Shown: piece after piece, positions 1-9,156 of the stretch
How the letters are laid out: each line of letters begins with the position of its first letter
How positions within the stretch are numbered: the first letter of the stretch is position 1
Assembly: GCA_030425685.1 (NCBI GenBank)
Contig: JAUIAD010000007.1
Location: 78,978 to 142,977, forward strand
Origin: Gammaproteobacteria bacterium
GTDB lineage: Bacteria; Pseudomonadota; Gammaproteobacteria; Coxiellales; Coxiellaceae
Direction: 5' to 3'
Length of the DNA stretch: 64,000 nucleotides
Program-made: the position numbers and the translations under genes
Notes under the pieces: model-generated
What the model saw: the letters and a program-made list of their open reading frames with translations, nothing else
The model's database searches: none
Told to the model about the DNA's origin: nothing

Positions 1-1020
1 TTGCGCACAAACCATGGTCATAGCTTCACTCTGCGTTGGATTGACTTTACCTGGCATAATTGAAGATCCGGGCTCATTTGCAGGGATAGTAATTTCACCA
101 ATACCACAACGCGGTCCCGATGCTAACCAACGAACATCATTAGCGATTTTCATCAGTGAGCATGCTAGTGTTTTTAATACACCACTTGTTAAAACAAGTT
201 CATCGTGAGCAGCTAGGGCGGCAAACTTATTTTCTGCTGATACAAAAGGTAAATCGGTTTCTCTAGCAATTTCTTCGCAAGCTAATTTAGCAAACTGCGG
301 ATGGGTATTTAAGCCTGTTCCAACCGCAGTTCCGCCAATAGCCAAACGATAGATGTTCGGTAAAACATGTTGAATAGCTGCTAAGTCATGATCGAGCTGT
401 GCAACGTAACCCGAAAATTCTTGCCCTAAAGTCAGTGGTACGGCATCTTGTAAATGGGTACGACCAATCTTAATAATATCCTCAAACGCTTCTTGTTTTT
501 TAGCTAAAGCGTCACGCAGTATTTTTACAGAAGGTATTAACTGATGGTTTATCATTTCAGCGGCAGCAATATGCATGGCTGTTGGAAAGGTGTCGTTAGA
601 CGATTGCGACATATTAACATCATCATTTGGATGCACCGGTGATTTACTGCCCATTTGCCCACCAGCGATTTCAATGGCGCGGTTTGAAATGACCTCGTTG
701 GTATTCATATTCGTTTGCGTGCCACTACCGGTTTGCCAAATTTTTAAAGGAAAATGGTTGTTAAGTTTGCCGCTAATTACTTCATCCGCTGCTTGGCAAA
801 TAAGATCTGCTTTTTCTTGGCTAATTTTATTAAGTTTTAAATTGGTTAGCGCAGCAGATTTTTTTAAGATACCAAATGCACGAATTAATTCAGGCGGCAT
901 TGTTTCGCGCCCAATGGCAAAATTTATTAAAGAGCGTTGTGTTTGCGCACCACCGTAATGGTCTGCTGGAACCTGGATTTCTCCCATGCTATCCGATTCA
1001 GTGCGTGTTTCATGGCTCAT
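1..1020 (-). CDS. fumC: Class II fumarate hydratase, 3' end outside window
   Basis: This is a partial gene: 340 N-terminal codons are present and the C-terminus lies beyond base 1. The protein reversibly hydrates fumarate to malate in the TCA cycle and is cytosolic. The translated minus strand carries the fumarase/aspartase superfamily signature [11 protein letters not shown] at about residues 316-326, and the substrate-site segments [12 protein letters not shown] and [14 protein letters not shown], which are typical of FumC rather than aspartase. The start at 1020 is preceded by GAGGTAG at a suitable distance. The DUF924 gene is divergent, leaving about 215 bp of shared upstream DNA. Several plus-strand open frames across 14-1181 are shadows of this gene. 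Class II fumarase is iron-independent (family knowledge). Confidence 0.95.
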   Translation of the reverse strand, partial: MSHETRTESDSMGEIQVPADHYGGAQTQRSLINFAIGRETMPPELIRAFGILKKSAALTNLKLNKISQEKADLICQAADEVISGKLNNHFPLKIWQTGSGTQTNMNTNEVISNRAIEIAGGQMGSKSPVHPNDDVNMSQSSNDTFPTAMHIAAAEMINHQLIPSVKILRDALAKKQEAFEDIIKIGRTHLQDAVPLTLGQEFSGYVAQLDHDLAAIQHVLPNIYRLAIGGTAVGTGLNTHPQFAKLACEEIARETDLPFVSAENKFAALAAHDELVLTSGVLKTLACSLMKIANDVRWLASGPRCGIGEITIPANEPGSSIMPGKVNPTQSEAMTMVCAQ

Positions 1021-1235
1021 TGTTGACTACCTCATTGTTAGTGTTTATTGAAAATTTTGTTAAGTGTAACACAAAATATTTTTTCTCAACTATTTTAGCG
1101 TCGGTAGCTAGCATTCCTGGCGTGTTTATAAGCGCGCTAAAATATACCTTAAATCATATTTATGCATTGTTTCTTTTTTAGTCCTATAGTTACCGTATAA
1201 CAATTACGCTATTCCTATGCAAGGTGTGATGTCGT

Positions 1236-1832
1236 ATGGAACCATTTGAAAAAATTAATAAATATTGGTTCGGGCGTGTAGAAGAGACGGTAGTACCTTC
1301 GGAGAGGCGTGCACGGCTGTGGTTTGGTGAAAGCTTTGAAGTCGATCATGAAATTAAGACATTGTTTGCTGAACAATTAGAGGATGCGCGCGAAGGGCGC
1401 TGTACCGAGTGGGAAATGGCGCCGCGAGGTAAGCTGGCGATGATTATTATGCTCGATCAGTTCTCTCGTCATCTCTATCGCGGCAATGCAAAATCATTCT
1501 CTAAGGATGATTATGCCTTAAGTATATGTATTCAGGGTATGGAAACGCAGCAAGATCATGAACTCAGCCTTATCGAACGAGTGTTCTTCTATTTTCCGCT
1601 CCTGCATTCTGAGTACTTAAAGCACCAAGAGGAGTCAATTCGGGCTTATCAGATGCTGGTAGAGCTCGCATTTCCTGAAACACAAGTTATTTACGAAAGT
1701 TTCTTTAAATTTGCTAACCATCATTATAGTATTGTGCGACGCTTTGGTCGTTTTCCGCAGCGAAATGCCATTATTGGCCGGGAATCGACAGAAGAAGAGT
1801 TACAGTATTTGAAGGACTCTGAACAGTTTTGA
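1236..1832 (+). CDS. DUF924 family protein
   Basis: A 198-residue protein of the DUF924 family (alpha-helical, TPR-like fold, no established reaction). The family hallmark LDQFSRHLYRG lies near residues 72-82, and a second conserved block, FFYFPLLHSEYLKHQE, lies near 118-133. The length is normal for the family and no signal peptide is visible, so it is probably cytosolic. The start is preceded by AAGGTG. Its stop at 1830-1832 abuts the ribosome site of the next gene, which suggests co-transcription with the DUF1820 gene and nagZ. The role cannot be told from sequence. Confidence 0.9.
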   Translation: MEPFEKINKYWFGRVEETVVPSERRARLWFGESFEVDHEIKTLFAEQLEDAREGRCTEWEMAPRGKLAMIIMLDQFSRHLYRGNAKSFSKDDYALSICIQGMETQQDHELSLIERVFFYFPLLHSEYLKHQEESIRAYQMLVELAFPETQVIYESFFKFANHHYSIVRRFGRFPQRNAIIGRESTEEELQYLKDSEQF

Positions 1833-1840
1833 GGTTAGCC

Positions 1841-2170
1841 ATGGGAAAAGACACACCCTTATACCGTGTTGTGTTTACACAAGAAGAAAAAATTTATGAA
1901 GTTTATGCTCAGTCGCTTTCTGAAGAGAGCTTGATGGGATTTATCGAAATCGAGGAATTCGTATTAAATAACGACACTTCTAATTCAACGAGCGAATCTG
2001 ATGAAGATGTAAAATCTGAGTTTGTTGGCGTTAAGCGCAGTTATATCCCAATGCACATGATTTTGCGCATCGACGAAATGGAAGCACAAGGGATAGAGGC
2101 GGAAAAAGACACTGCGAATCAAGACAATATCCACCCATTTCCAAAAAAACATAAAAAAACCAGTAACTAA
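1841..2170 (+). CDS. DUF1820 family protein
   Basis: A 109-residue conserved hypothetical. The block LYRVVFTQEEKIYEVYAQ near the N-terminus and the later SYIPMHMILRIDEME are the two conserved patches of DUF1820, a small gammaproteobacterial family with no assigned function. The start at 1841 is chosen over an upstream in-frame codon at 1829 because GAGG sits 6-7 bases before it and because homologues begin MGK. The C-terminal tail is charged and ends in HPFPKKHKKTSN. It lies between DUF924 and nagZ with short gaps, so it probably belongs to the same transcript. Confidence 0.85.
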   Translation: MGKDTPLYRVVFTQEEKIYEVYAQSLSEESLMGFIEIEEFVLNNDTSNSTSESDEDVKSEFVGVKRSYIPMHMILRIDEMEAQGIEAEKDTANQDNIHPFPKKHKKTSN

Positions 2171-2185
2171 AAAGGATATTTAGCC

Positions 2186-3124
2186 ATGGGATTTGCCATT
2201 GTTGATGTAGAATCACACGCGCTTAGTGCAGAGGATAAAGAGATTTTACAGCACCCGGCCGTTGCCAGTGTTATCTTATTTTCGCGTAATTACGAATCGC
2301 CAGCGCAGCTAAAGGCGCTAACTGACTCAATCCATCAGCTTCGCCCCGATCTTTGTGTCTTTGCTGATCAAGAGGGCGGGCGAGTACAACGTTTCCGCGA
2401 AGGTTTTACTATCCTACCAAGCTTTGGTGAGTGGGGCCGTCGTTTTAATGAAAATGCTGAACGGGCCCACGCTGAGTTAACGAAAACGATCACTGTGATG
2501 ACCAAAGAGCTAAAAGACGTTGGTATTGATGCGAGTTTTACCCCTGTGCTAGATATCGACGAAGGCATTAGTGATGTGATTGGTGAACGCAGCTTTGGCA
2601 AAACGGCTGAAAAGGTGGTTGCTTTAGCAAATATTGTTATAGATACAATGAGAAAAGCTGGGATGCCGGTAACGGGTAAGCATTTTCCTGGCCATGGTGG
2701 TGTGGCAGCTGATTCGCATAAGTCATTGCCAATTGATCAACGAAATCGAGATAAAATTTTAAACAAGGATCTTCGCCCATTTATTGAGCTAAACAAGCGC
2801 TTAGATGCAATGATGCCAGCACATGTTGTTTATGAAGCCTTTGATGATAAGCCCGCAGGTTTTTCATCGTTCTGGCTCAAAGAGATGCTGCGTGACGAAA
2901 TTGGCTTTGATGGCGTGGTTATTAGTGATGACCTGACCATGGAAGGCGCTGCTGCTTTTGGAAGTTACGAGGATCGTGCACGTTTAGCCCTGGAAGCCGG
3001 TTGTGATCTATTGCTAATTTGCAATAATCGCCAGGGTGCTGTTGAAGTATTAGACAATTTGGGTGATTACAACGACCCCGTCTCTTCACAACGAATCCGT
3101 TCATTTATTGGTAAAATGAGGTGA
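2186..3124 (+). CDS. nagZ: Beta-N-acetylhexosaminidase (GH3)
   Basis: The cytosolic peptidoglycan-recycling glycosidase that removes GlcNAc from GlcNAc-anhydromuropeptides. Visible GH3/NagZ motifs are DQEGGRVQRF from residue 61, KHFPGHG near 165 with the following DSHKSLP loop that carries the catalytic His-Asp pair, and the nucleophile segment ISDDLTMEGA near 246-255. The length of 312 residues is slightly shorter than the usual 330-340. AAGGA precedes the ATG. Lack of a signal peptide agrees with a cytosolic enzyme. It shares its strand with the HPRT gene a little downstream, an association also familiar from pseudomonads. Confidence 0.95.
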   Translation: MGFAIVDVESHALSAEDKEILQHPAVASVILFSRNYESPAQLKALTDSIHQLRPDLCVFADQEGGRVQRFREGFTILPSFGEWGRRFNENAERAHAELTKTITVMTKELKDVGIDASFTPVLDIDEGISDVIGERSFGKTAEKVVALANIVIDTMRKAGMPVTGKHFPGHGGVAADSHKSLPIDQRNRDKILNKDLRPFIELNKRLDAMMPAHVVYEAFDDKPAGFSSFWLKEMLRDEIGFDGVVISDDLTMEGAAAFGSYEDRARLALEAGCDLLLICNNRQGAVEVLDNLGDYNDPVSSQRIRSFIGKMR

Positions 3125-3169
3125 TTTGTTGTACCATAGCATGCCTTTGAGTTACATAGGTATGCAATT

Positions 3170-4291
3170 GTGGTCATCAATGAATGGTACATTAAACTAG
3201 CTTTAACACTCTCGGTCGGGTTTTTAGTGCTCCTGGCTGAGTATTTTGTCTATAAGAAATTTCTCCCGCGTTTACAAAAAAATCAACGTATTTGGCAAAG
3301 TGCTTTATTATCAGCCTTGCACCGTCCGTTGCAAACTTATGTTTGGGCGTTGCTGGTAACGGCTGTGATTCAAATTTTATCGGGTCACTTTAAAATAGAC
3401 GTAAGCTACTTTACTGTTTTAGGTGCTTTTCGTCAGGTAGCGACATTACTATTCTTCTTATGGTTTGCGATGCGCTTTATTCGTTTGGCGCAAAATGCTT
3501 TTATTCAAGCGACTAAGGTAGGCAGTTTTAATAAGGCCTTTCGCGATAATACGAGCATTCATGCCGTGGCACAGTTAATGCGTATTGTTGTCTTGGTGGT
3601 TATTCTCTTAGTCTTTTTACAATCTATCGGCGTTGGTATTTCTACCTTATTAACCTTTGGTGGCATTGGTGGTTTAGCCATAACCTATGCGGGTAAGGAT
3701 ACGCTCTCTAATTTTATTGGTGGAATGATGATTTATTGGGATCGACCTTTTTCAGTAGGTGACTGGATTCGTTCTCCGGATAAAAATATCGAAGGCACAG
3801 TTGAATATATTGGCTGGCGCTTAACGCGCATTCGCACCTTTGATAAGCGTCCGCTTTATGTTCCTAATGGTACCTTCTCATCCATCTCACTGGAAAATCC
3901 GTCAAGAATGACAAATCGACGTATTAAAACGACCATCGGTATTCGTTATGATGACGCAACAAAGGTTGCTAAAATTGTTGCTGATATTGAAGAGATGCTT
4001 AAAAATCACCCGGAAATTGATACCAAACAAACGCTGTTTGTTAAATTGGTTGAATTTGGTGCTTCTTCGTTAAATATTCTTATTTATGTATTTACAAAAA
4101 CCACCCAGTGGGTAAAATTCCAGGCGATACAAGAAGATGTCTTTTTGAAAATTATTGATATCGTTTCAAGCCATGGTGCTGAATTTGCATTTCCAACAAA
4201 TACCATACACTTTGCTGGAGAAACAAATCCGTATCAACTGAAAAATGAGGGACCTTATGAGCAGCGATTGCGTCAGCACGATAGAATTTAA
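3170..4291 (+). CDS. MscS-family mechanosensitive ion channel
   Basis: A 373-residue small-conductance mechanosensitive channel homologue that would open under membrane tension to release solutes. Hydrophobic segments cover roughly residues 8-28, 50-68, 78-105 and 120-150. The pore helix is the Gly/Ala-rich [21 protein letters not shown], followed by the [19 protein letters not shown] beta domain that defines MscS. The start appears to be a GTG with a weak AGG upstream. An extra N-terminal helix makes it resemble the YnaI/YbdG-type mid-size members rather than the 286-residue MscS. It ends about 25 bases before the chosen start of the next gene. Confidence 0.9.
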   Translation: MVINEWYIKLALTLSVGFLVLLAEYFVYKKFLPRLQKNQRIWQSALLSALHRPLQTYVWALLVTAVIQILSGHFKIDVSYFTVLGAFRQVATLLFFLWFAMRFIRLAQNAFIQATKVGSFNKAFRDNTSIHAVAQLMRIVVLVVILLVFLQSIGVGISTLLTFGGIGGLAITYAGKDTLSNFIGGMMIYWDRPFSVGDWIRSPDKNIEGTVEYIGWRLTRIRTFDKRPLYVPNGTFSSISLENPSRMTNRRIKTTIGIRYDDATKVAKIVADIEEMLKNHPEIDTKQTLFVKLVEFGASSLNILIYVFTKTTQWVKFQAIQEDVFLKIIDIVSSHGAEFAFPTNTIHFAGETNPYQLKNEGPYEQRLRQHDRI

Positions 4292-4316
4292 CTCAACAAA
4301 AGTGGAAGATCCAGCA

Positions 4317-4883
4317 ATGACATTACCAAACCATATACGAGAAGTATTTGCTAAAGCAACGTGTTTATATTCTAAGTCTGAGGTAGAAAATGCTTTAGAT
4401 AAAATGGCGACCGAGATTAGTTATCGTTTATCACATTCCAATCCTATTTTTCTATGCGTAGTGGTTGGTGGTATTGTTCCTCTTGGCAATCTTCTACCAC
4501 GTTTAGATTTCCCTTTAGAAGTAGATTATGTTCATGCTACTCGATACCGTAATGATATCGTCGGCAAAGATCTACAGTGGCGTGTTAAACCATCGTGCAA
4601 TATGAAAGACAGAACTGTGGTAGTGGTTGATGATATCTTAGATGGCGGCATTACCTTGGAAGCTATTATTGAATACTGCAAAGAGCAGGGCGCCTCAGAA
4701 GTATTTTCAGCAGTTCTCGTTGATAAATATAATGCTCGCCTCCCAGGAGGGCATGAAAAGGCTGACTTTAGCGGCCTAGCGGTAGAAAACCATTACGTTT
4801 TTGGCTACGGCATGGATTACAAAGGTTACCTACGCAACGCCCCAGGAATCTACATGGTCTCCCCCGAACACGAAAAATCATAA
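4317..4883 (+). CDS. Hypoxanthine-guanine phosphoribosyltransferase
   Basis: Purine salvage enzyme that transfers phosphoribose from PRPP to hypoxanthine or guanine. The PRPP-binding motif [16 protein letters not shown] is clear, and the segments [18 protein letters not shown] and [19 protein letters not shown] match the pseudomonad-type HPRT. The start at 4317 gives a 188-residue protein of normal length, preceded by GGAAG. An alternative ATG at 4257 has GAGGGA upstream but would overlap the MscS gene and add 20 unconserved residues. The GGGCGC palindromic repeat follows 12 bases after the stop. Confidence 0.88.
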   Translation: MTLPNHIREVFAKATCLYSKSEVENALDKMATEISYRLSHSNPIFLCVVVGGIVPLGNLLPRLDFPLEVDYVHATRYRNDIVGKDLQWRVKPSCNMKDRTVVVVDDILDGGITLEAIIEYCKEQGASEVFSAVLVDKYNARLPGGHEKADFSGLAVENHYVFGYGMDYKGYLRNAPGIYMVSPEHEKS

Positions 4884-4891
4884 AGTAGGAT

Positions 4892-4915
4892 GTAGGGGCG
4901 CAGCATGCTGCGCCC
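4892..4915. repeat. Palindromic repeat family A, copy 1
   Basis: A perfect 20-base palindrome, GGGCGCAGCATGCTGCGCCC, spans 4896-4915, with GTAG immediately to the left as in the other oriented copies. It lies just after the phosphoribosyltransferase stop. There is no T-run, so it is not a textbook terminator. It belongs to the six-copy family described in the findings. Confidence 0.85.
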
Positions 4916-5050
4916 ACAAAACACCCGCACTACAAAATTAAATAAAAATTAAAAAAAACAATTAACCCCCGTTACTCCCCACGTAATATTTACATATTCT
5001 CCCTACGCATATAATATATTTTGTTATATAAAAAAAACAAAGGGAACCCT

Positions 5051-6271
5051 ATGCGACCAGAAATTCAAGCTGCAATAACAGAGCTAGAACAGCTAGCTAG
5101 CAACAATAGAATCAAAGAGCTCGATCAAGAATCAGTGAAATACATTGGCGACCTAGAACGTTACAAAAAAAAAGAAGACGCTGTTCGCAGCAAAATTTAC
5201 GCCTTGCAAAAAAAACTAGATAAAGACCAGCAGTCAAACCTAAGTGATTTCCTCAAAATTATCGATAGCAATAGAAGACTTATTACAAAAGAGAAATCGA
5301 GGAGAGATGAGTCAAAGCTCAAAACGCTGTGGAAAGGTTTCAGTGAAAAGTTTTCGAGAAACTATAACTCCATTCCATTCTTCCAAGGCATGTATTATGC
5401 ATTTAAATCCGCCTGGAAAAAACCCAATGCTAGCAAACCTTTTTATATCCTTGCCACCATTATCGCTTTTGTCGGTGCAGGGCTGAGTAAAATAGATAGT
5501 TTTCTATTTGATGAGAATAATCGAATCAATGTGACTAGTGACTATGGTGGATCGTGGAGAAAACACACCTTTGGCATGCAGTGGACTCGGCGTTTATTTA
5601 ACTGGAGCACAAGTGAGTCAAAAAATTTTCTCACCAGCGGACTTAAAAAGTTAATTGCCTGGCCGTTATTACCTGCAACTTCCTTATTTGAATTCACCCA
5701 GATCCCCAAATTAGTCGTAAGAATTGGAACATCTATCATAAAATTTGCTGGAACCATAGTCGGGGTTCTAAACGATTATACCGTAAAAGCATTAGCTAAT
5801 TATGTAAGAAATGAGTCAAGCCATGATAGTACTTCAGCTGAATTGGCCAGCGAAATACAATCCATTCGCCGACATTCACAACGAAGCAGTAGTCTTAGCT
5901 CTAATAGTGAAATTGAGTTGGCTGAAATATCAGGCAAAAAGAACGCACCAGACGCTAAAAAAACTGAGCAAAGAGAACCGCTGATAGACAAATCGCAAAA
6001 AAAAGTAGGAAAAATACTCTTATTGGGCGGCGCTGTGGCGGCATGTGCGCTGACTGGCGGCTTGGGCACAGCTGCGGTATTAGCAAAGGTAGCCATAACA
6101 CTTAAAACAAAAGCAGTTTGCGATACCGTTGTTGGTCTTGGGGCGGGAGTAATTAGTAGCAAGGTTGCTTTTTTTAATAAAAATAAAAGCGCTAAGTGCG
6201 ATGATGCAAGGGTTGAGCTGCATAAGATCTCTGATGATGAGATGGATCGCAGCCCTTCACATTCTTTGTAA
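5051..6271 (+). CDS. Hypothetical protein, coiled coil plus membrane segments
   Basis: A 406-residue protein of no family I recognise. The first 110 residues are Lys/Glu/Gln-rich and likely coiled coil. Hydrophobic stretches occur at about residues 130-155 (ending AFVGAGLSKI), 195-240 (moderate) and 320-350, the last starting GKILLLGGAVAACAL. A Ser-rich charged linker lies at about 250-315 and the C-terminus is polar, ending RSPSHSL. The start at 5051 follows AGGGAA; a TTG at 5021 is in frame but has no ribosome site. It stands alone between the HPRT and csiV genes. The architecture would suit a secreted effector or an inner-membrane protein, but this is only inference. Confidence 0.75.
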   Translation: MRPEIQAAITELEQLASNNRIKELDQESVKYIGDLERYKKKEDAVRSKIYALQKKLDKDQQSNLSDFLKIIDSNRRLITKEKSRRDESKLKTLWKGFSEKFSRNYNSIPFFQGMYYAFKSAWKKPNASKPFYILATIIAFVGAGLSKIDSFLFDENNRINVTSDYGGSWRKHTFGMQWTRRLFNWSTSESKNFLTSGLKKLIAWPLLPATSLFEFTQIPKLVVRIGTSIIKFAGTIVGVLNDYTVKALANYVRNESSHDSTSAELASEIQSIRRHSQRSSSLSSNSEIELAEISGKKNAPDAKKTEQREPLIDKSQKKVGKILLLGGAVAACALTGGLGTAAVLAKVAITLKTKAVCDTVVGLGAGVISSKVAFFNKNKSAKCDDARVELHKISDDEMDRSPSHSL

Positions 6272-6316
6272 CAGTTCTATTTGTGAGCCAAGGTTTCGCG
6301 TAAAATGCTTTCAATG

Positions 6317-6982
6317 CTAACTAACAGGGGTGATTTTTAAGAGTATCCCATACAGCGGATGATCAAAGTAGTTAAGTTCTTTACTCCTAGTGCGCCGGCT
6401 TTGCTGCAATTGAAAATAAGCAAAGTTACCATTTATATTTTTAAATGTTTCTAGCGATAGTTTTTTTGAAAAACCTAACGTTGGTTGAGTAAATAGTAAA
6501 TTATAATTGATATTAAAATAATGATTAACGCTTAACATTAACGTCCCATTGATTTGCCAACGTTGGTCGGGGTTATAGACAATATTCTCATGGGCACTAA
6601 AATCCATTAGGTGCCCTTGATCATCATACAAACCACCACCATAAATATGGATAGGTCTAGCGTCTTCAGCACTATAAGCCGGTTGACGCCATGCAATATG
6701 TAATAACGTTTTAAAAGTGCCAGATTTATCTAAGCGCTTTTGTTCTTCATTCATCACAAAAAGTCGCGAAGGTAGCAGTTTAAAATATTCGCCGCGGTGT
6801 TTTAGTTTAATGGCAGACCTGTTGAGCTTAAAATCCGTGACCGCTGGCCACTGTTCAGAAATAAGTCCCTTGGAAGTAAGGCGTGAAAAAATAATCATCT
6901 CGACTTGATAATCACCAGCAAAAGCAAGCTTAGAAGAAACAATTAAAGTAAGAGCTGATAGAAAACAAGCAAGTTTGCGCAT
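6317..6982 (-). CDS. csiV: CsiV-like (DUF2803) periplasmic protein
   Basis: A 221-residue exported protein matching the CsiV family of peptidoglycan-binding, growth-associated periplasmic proteins. A signal peptide is evident (MRKLACFLSALTLIVSS, cleavage probably after AFA near residue 22). The mature start DYQVEMIIFSRL fits the family pattern YxVExIxF, and the segment HIAWRQP near residue 100 matches the conserved LxHxxWRQP block. The gene converges with the preceding hypothetical with a 45-bp gap and has no convincing terminator. In other gammaproteobacteria csiV often lies beside mfd; that neighbour is absent here. Confidence 0.75.
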   Translation of the reverse strand: MRKLACFLSALTLIVSSKLAFAGDYQVEMIIFSRLTSKGLISEQWPAVTDFKLNRSAIKLKHRGEYFKLLPSRLFVMNEEQKRLDKSGTFKTLLHIAWRQPAYSAEDARPIHIYGGGLYDDQGHLMDFSAHENIVYNPDQRWQINGTLMLSVNHYFNINYNLLFTQPTLGFSKKLSLETFKNINGNFAYFQLQQSRRTRSKELNYFDHPLYGILLKITPVS

Positions 6983-7081
6983 AACCTAACCATCCCGTGT
7001 TAATGATAAGAACCCTAGTTTACATTGCGCAGAAAGAGAGTCAAACTATATAGAGTGGAATCTATCGTGAGGAAAACGCTT

Positions 7082-7615
7082 ATGAACCGTTCAATCTGTT
7101 TGCAAACTGCTCCTTTAAAAATCGCTATTTGTATCATGCTTTTGTTGAGCTTGTTTTTTGCTCATAACGCTTATTCTGCAGCGAGAAAATTTCCTCATGG
7201 TTGCCGTACGGTAGGGTTTGGTTTTGCCCACGGTTTACTAGTATTGCAATCAACTAATGAAGATGGTCCACAAACACTATATCTTATTCATAATACTGCG
7301 CATGAGCCCATTATGATGCAACAAGATAAGAAGAAGAGCGAGATTTTTAAATCAGCCTATAAAAATATTATTGAACCCGATGAATGGGCAGTGTTTGCAA
7401 CGGATAAGAATGATTTGCGCATGCGTTGTAGCACTACTTTTAATGAAGAAGAAGGGCATCAAGTTAGCTGTGCAGATCTGTTAGAGTTGTGCCAATATAA
7501 TCGCGCTAAGTTTGGTCCTTCTAATGGTGGCAACTACTGGGTTGTGCCCAGTGAGCCAGTGCAAAAGACTGCGGTGCGCAAAACAATTAAAAACGGCATT
7601 TTATTGCGGTGGTAA
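7082..7615 (+). CDS. Secreted hypothetical, possibly EnhB-like
   Basis: A 177-residue exported protein. The chosen ATG follows GTGAGGA; an upstream in-frame TTG at 7025 would place 19 basic residues before the signal sequence and is unlikely. A signal peptide runs through LLLSLFFAHNAYSA with cleavage probably after residue 33. The mature part has five cysteines (for example CRT, MRCS, VSCADLLELCQY), which suggests disulfides. Length, signal and the C-terminal Cys/LELCQY block recall the Legionella enhanced-entry protein EnhB, but I hold this only as a weak resemblance. It overlaps the next gene by 7 bp, so translation is likely coupled. Confidence 0.65.
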   Translation: MNRSICLQTAPLKIAICIMLLLSLFFAHNAYSAARKFPHGCRTVGFGFAHGLLVLQSTNEDGPQTLYLIHNTAHEPIMMQQDKKKSEIFKSAYKNIIEPDEWAVFATDKNDLRMRCSTTFNEEEGHQVSCADLLELCQYNRAKFGPSNGGNYWVVPSEPVQKTAVRKTIKNGILLRW

Positions 7616-8511
7616 AATCCCTTAAACTATCGCATATTGTTTTACTAATCCTTCTATCCTTATGCTGGTCTGGCACTTTTGTTTTTGTCAAAATTGCCGA
7701 CCATGACTTTGACCCGCTTACCCTGATGGCAGGGCGGGCTATTGTTAGTTTTATTTTTCTTTTTTTCACTGTGCTAATCATGAAAAAACCGTTGTTTGCT
7801 TATTTTCGTGAGTGGAAGCGGCAATTGATTTTGATTTTTTCCAGTATCATGATTGCTTATATGTGGTATACGATTGCTGCTTGTGAAAAGGTGTTAACGG
7901 CTAGTATGGCATCGTTTTTGTTAACCTCTTTAGTGATAGTCTCTTGGATTATCGCCGTTTTTTTTATTAAAGATCGTAAGTTTTATTATGTGAATTTGAT
8001 TGGCATTATTTTAGCGGTGGTCGGCGTTCTTACTATTTTAGGTTATCAAAATATTTTTTATGGCAATAAAAATATTTGGTATTCATTATTGTATATCAGT
8101 GGTATTGCTGCATTTTTAATTGGTGTTGCTGTTAATAAGAAATGTTATCCTGGCATGGATCCTTTTATCGCGACAACAATTAATCTTTTTTATACGGCTA
8201 TTATTTTACTATTAGCTTCTTTGATTTTTGAGGCGCCTTTTTCTCATACATACTCCACAGCAAGCTTATTGTCTGTCGTCGGTGTTGGTTTGATTAGCAC
8301 CGGCATCGGTTATCTTATTTTCTTTTGGTTGGTTATGCATGCAGGGCAGTTATTTGCTTCCTACAATGGTTATCTAGTGCCTGTTTTTGGTTTTTTAATG
8401 GGGACTTTCTTTTTAGGTGAGCCTTATCATTGGCATCAGTTACTTGGTTTGGGGATTGTTTTTGTTGGTATGGCGTTAACTAATGTAGTTGATTTAAAAA
8501 AATTAAACTAG
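7609..8511 (+). CDS. EamA/DMT-family transporter
   Basis: A 300-residue inner-membrane protein with about ten hydrophobic helices arranged as two EamA repeats (roughly residues 8-140 and 155-292). The N-terminal repeat holds LILLSLCWSGTFVFVKIADH and the C-terminal repeat ends LGLGIVFVGMALTNVV; both are typical of drug/metabolite transporters. The substrate cannot be predicted. Translation appears to begin at a GTG that overlaps the end of the secreted upstream gene. A 10-bp AT-rich inverted repeat follows the stop. Confidence 0.9.
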   Translation: MVKSLKLSHIVLLILLSLCWSGTFVFVKIADHDFDPLTLMAGRAIVSFIFLFFTVLIMKKPLFAYFREWKRQLILIFSSIMIAYMWYTIAACEKVLTASMASFLLTSLVIVSWIIAVFFIKDRKFYYVNLIGIILAVVGVLTILGYQNIFYGNKNIWYSLLYISGIAAFLIGVAVNKKCYPGMDPFIATTINLFYTAIILLLASLIFEAPFSHTYSTASLLSVVGVGLISTGIGYLIFFWLVMHAGQLFASYNGYLVPVFGFLMGTFFLGEPYHWHQLLGLGIVFVGMALTNVVDLKKLN

Positions 8512-8528
8512 CCTTTACTATATCCTGA

Positions 8529-8553
8529 AATATTAAGTGATCTACTTAATATT
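8529..8553. terminator. AT-rich hairpin after the EamA gene
   Basis: The perfect inverted repeat AATATTAAGT / ACTTAATATT has a 5-base loop and sits 18 bases after the EamA stop. The stem is weak (AT only) and lacks a clean T-run, so it may be a transcription end or an RNA-stability structure. Confidence 0.4.
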
Positions 8554-8773
8554 CACTGATTTATGACATTAATAATATTTTCTTAACAATTGCCTGTTAA
8601 TCTTTGCTGGAATGAATGCTGCTGGTTCGCGTGAAAAACGAATGGATCAAGAGTTTACCAAAGAGTACATTACTCAGGAAATAGACCGACCTGGTAGTGC
8701 TTTGTAATATGCTAGCTGAATAACATAAGATTTATTTTTTCGTTATGCGGGTGCAATATATTGTGCCCGCTTT

Positions 8774-9043
8774 TTATATGCTTTTTAGCAATTCTGAATT
8801 ATTGATAAGTATTTCTTTTTTCTTTTTGGTAAGCTTTTTTATTTTATTTTCAATTTTTAAAATAGATGAAAGGTCTGTGTCGAATTGCCAGCAGGCGGCG
8901 AGGCGTTTGGGCGGAAAACTGCGGGTGTATTTGCATTTTTTGCTGCCTTGTAGGTGTTCTTGGTAGCGGCGTTTTATGTCTGTTGTGTAGCCTGTGTAGT
9001 AGGTGTTGTTGCTGCATTCTAGGATGTAAATGTAATATATCAT
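8774..9043 (-). CDS. GIY-YIG nuclease superfamily protein
   Basis: An 89-residue single-domain protein of the UPF0213/YhbQ type. The family pattern is clear: YYIYILECSNNTYYTGYTTD at the N-terminus, then KRRYQEH, and GSKKCKYTRSFPPKRL containing the conserved Tyr-Thr-Arg. It would be a small nuclease-fold protein; a cellular role for this subgroup is not established. It ends IENKIKKLTKKKKEIL, a Lys-rich helix normal for the family. It overlaps plus-strand open frames at 8745-9063 that have no family features and are shadows. A family A repeat lies 60 bp upstream of its start. Confidence 0.88.
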   Translation of the reverse strand: MIYYIYILECSNNTYYTGYTTDIKRRYQEHLQGSKKCKYTRSFPPKRLAACWQFDTDLSSILKIENKIKKLTKKKKEILINNSELLKSI

Positions 9044-9103
9044 TTTTTAGGGTGGTGTTTTAATTTTTGTTTTTTTTGTGGCTTTGTTGTTGCTGATGTT
9101 TGC

Positions 9104-9127
9104 GGGCGCAGCATGCTGCGCCCCTAC
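9104..9127. repeat. Palindromic repeat family A, copy 2
   Basis: The perfect palindrome GGGCGCAGCATGCTGCGCCC lies at 9104-9123 and is followed by CTAC, so the copy is in the opposite orientation to the one at 4892. It sits between the start of the GIY-YIG gene and the end of the small secreted-protein gene. Confidence 0.85.
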
Positions 9128-9156
9128 GATTTTTATATGGTTTTTATTAATGATTT

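Noticed and set aside
14..1181. Plus-strand open frames at 14-208, 575-958 and 876-1181
   Set aside because: They lie opposite fumC, whose minus-strand frame matches the class II fumarase family throughout.
8612..8707. A 31-codon frame starting MNAAGSREKRMDQEF
   Set aside because: Short, no ribosome site and no recognisable family; it may be a gene remnant but cannot be supported.
8745..9063. Plus-strand frames over the GIY-YIG gene
   Set aside because: Cys/Arg-rich translations with no pattern; the minus strand has a clear GIY-YIG domain.
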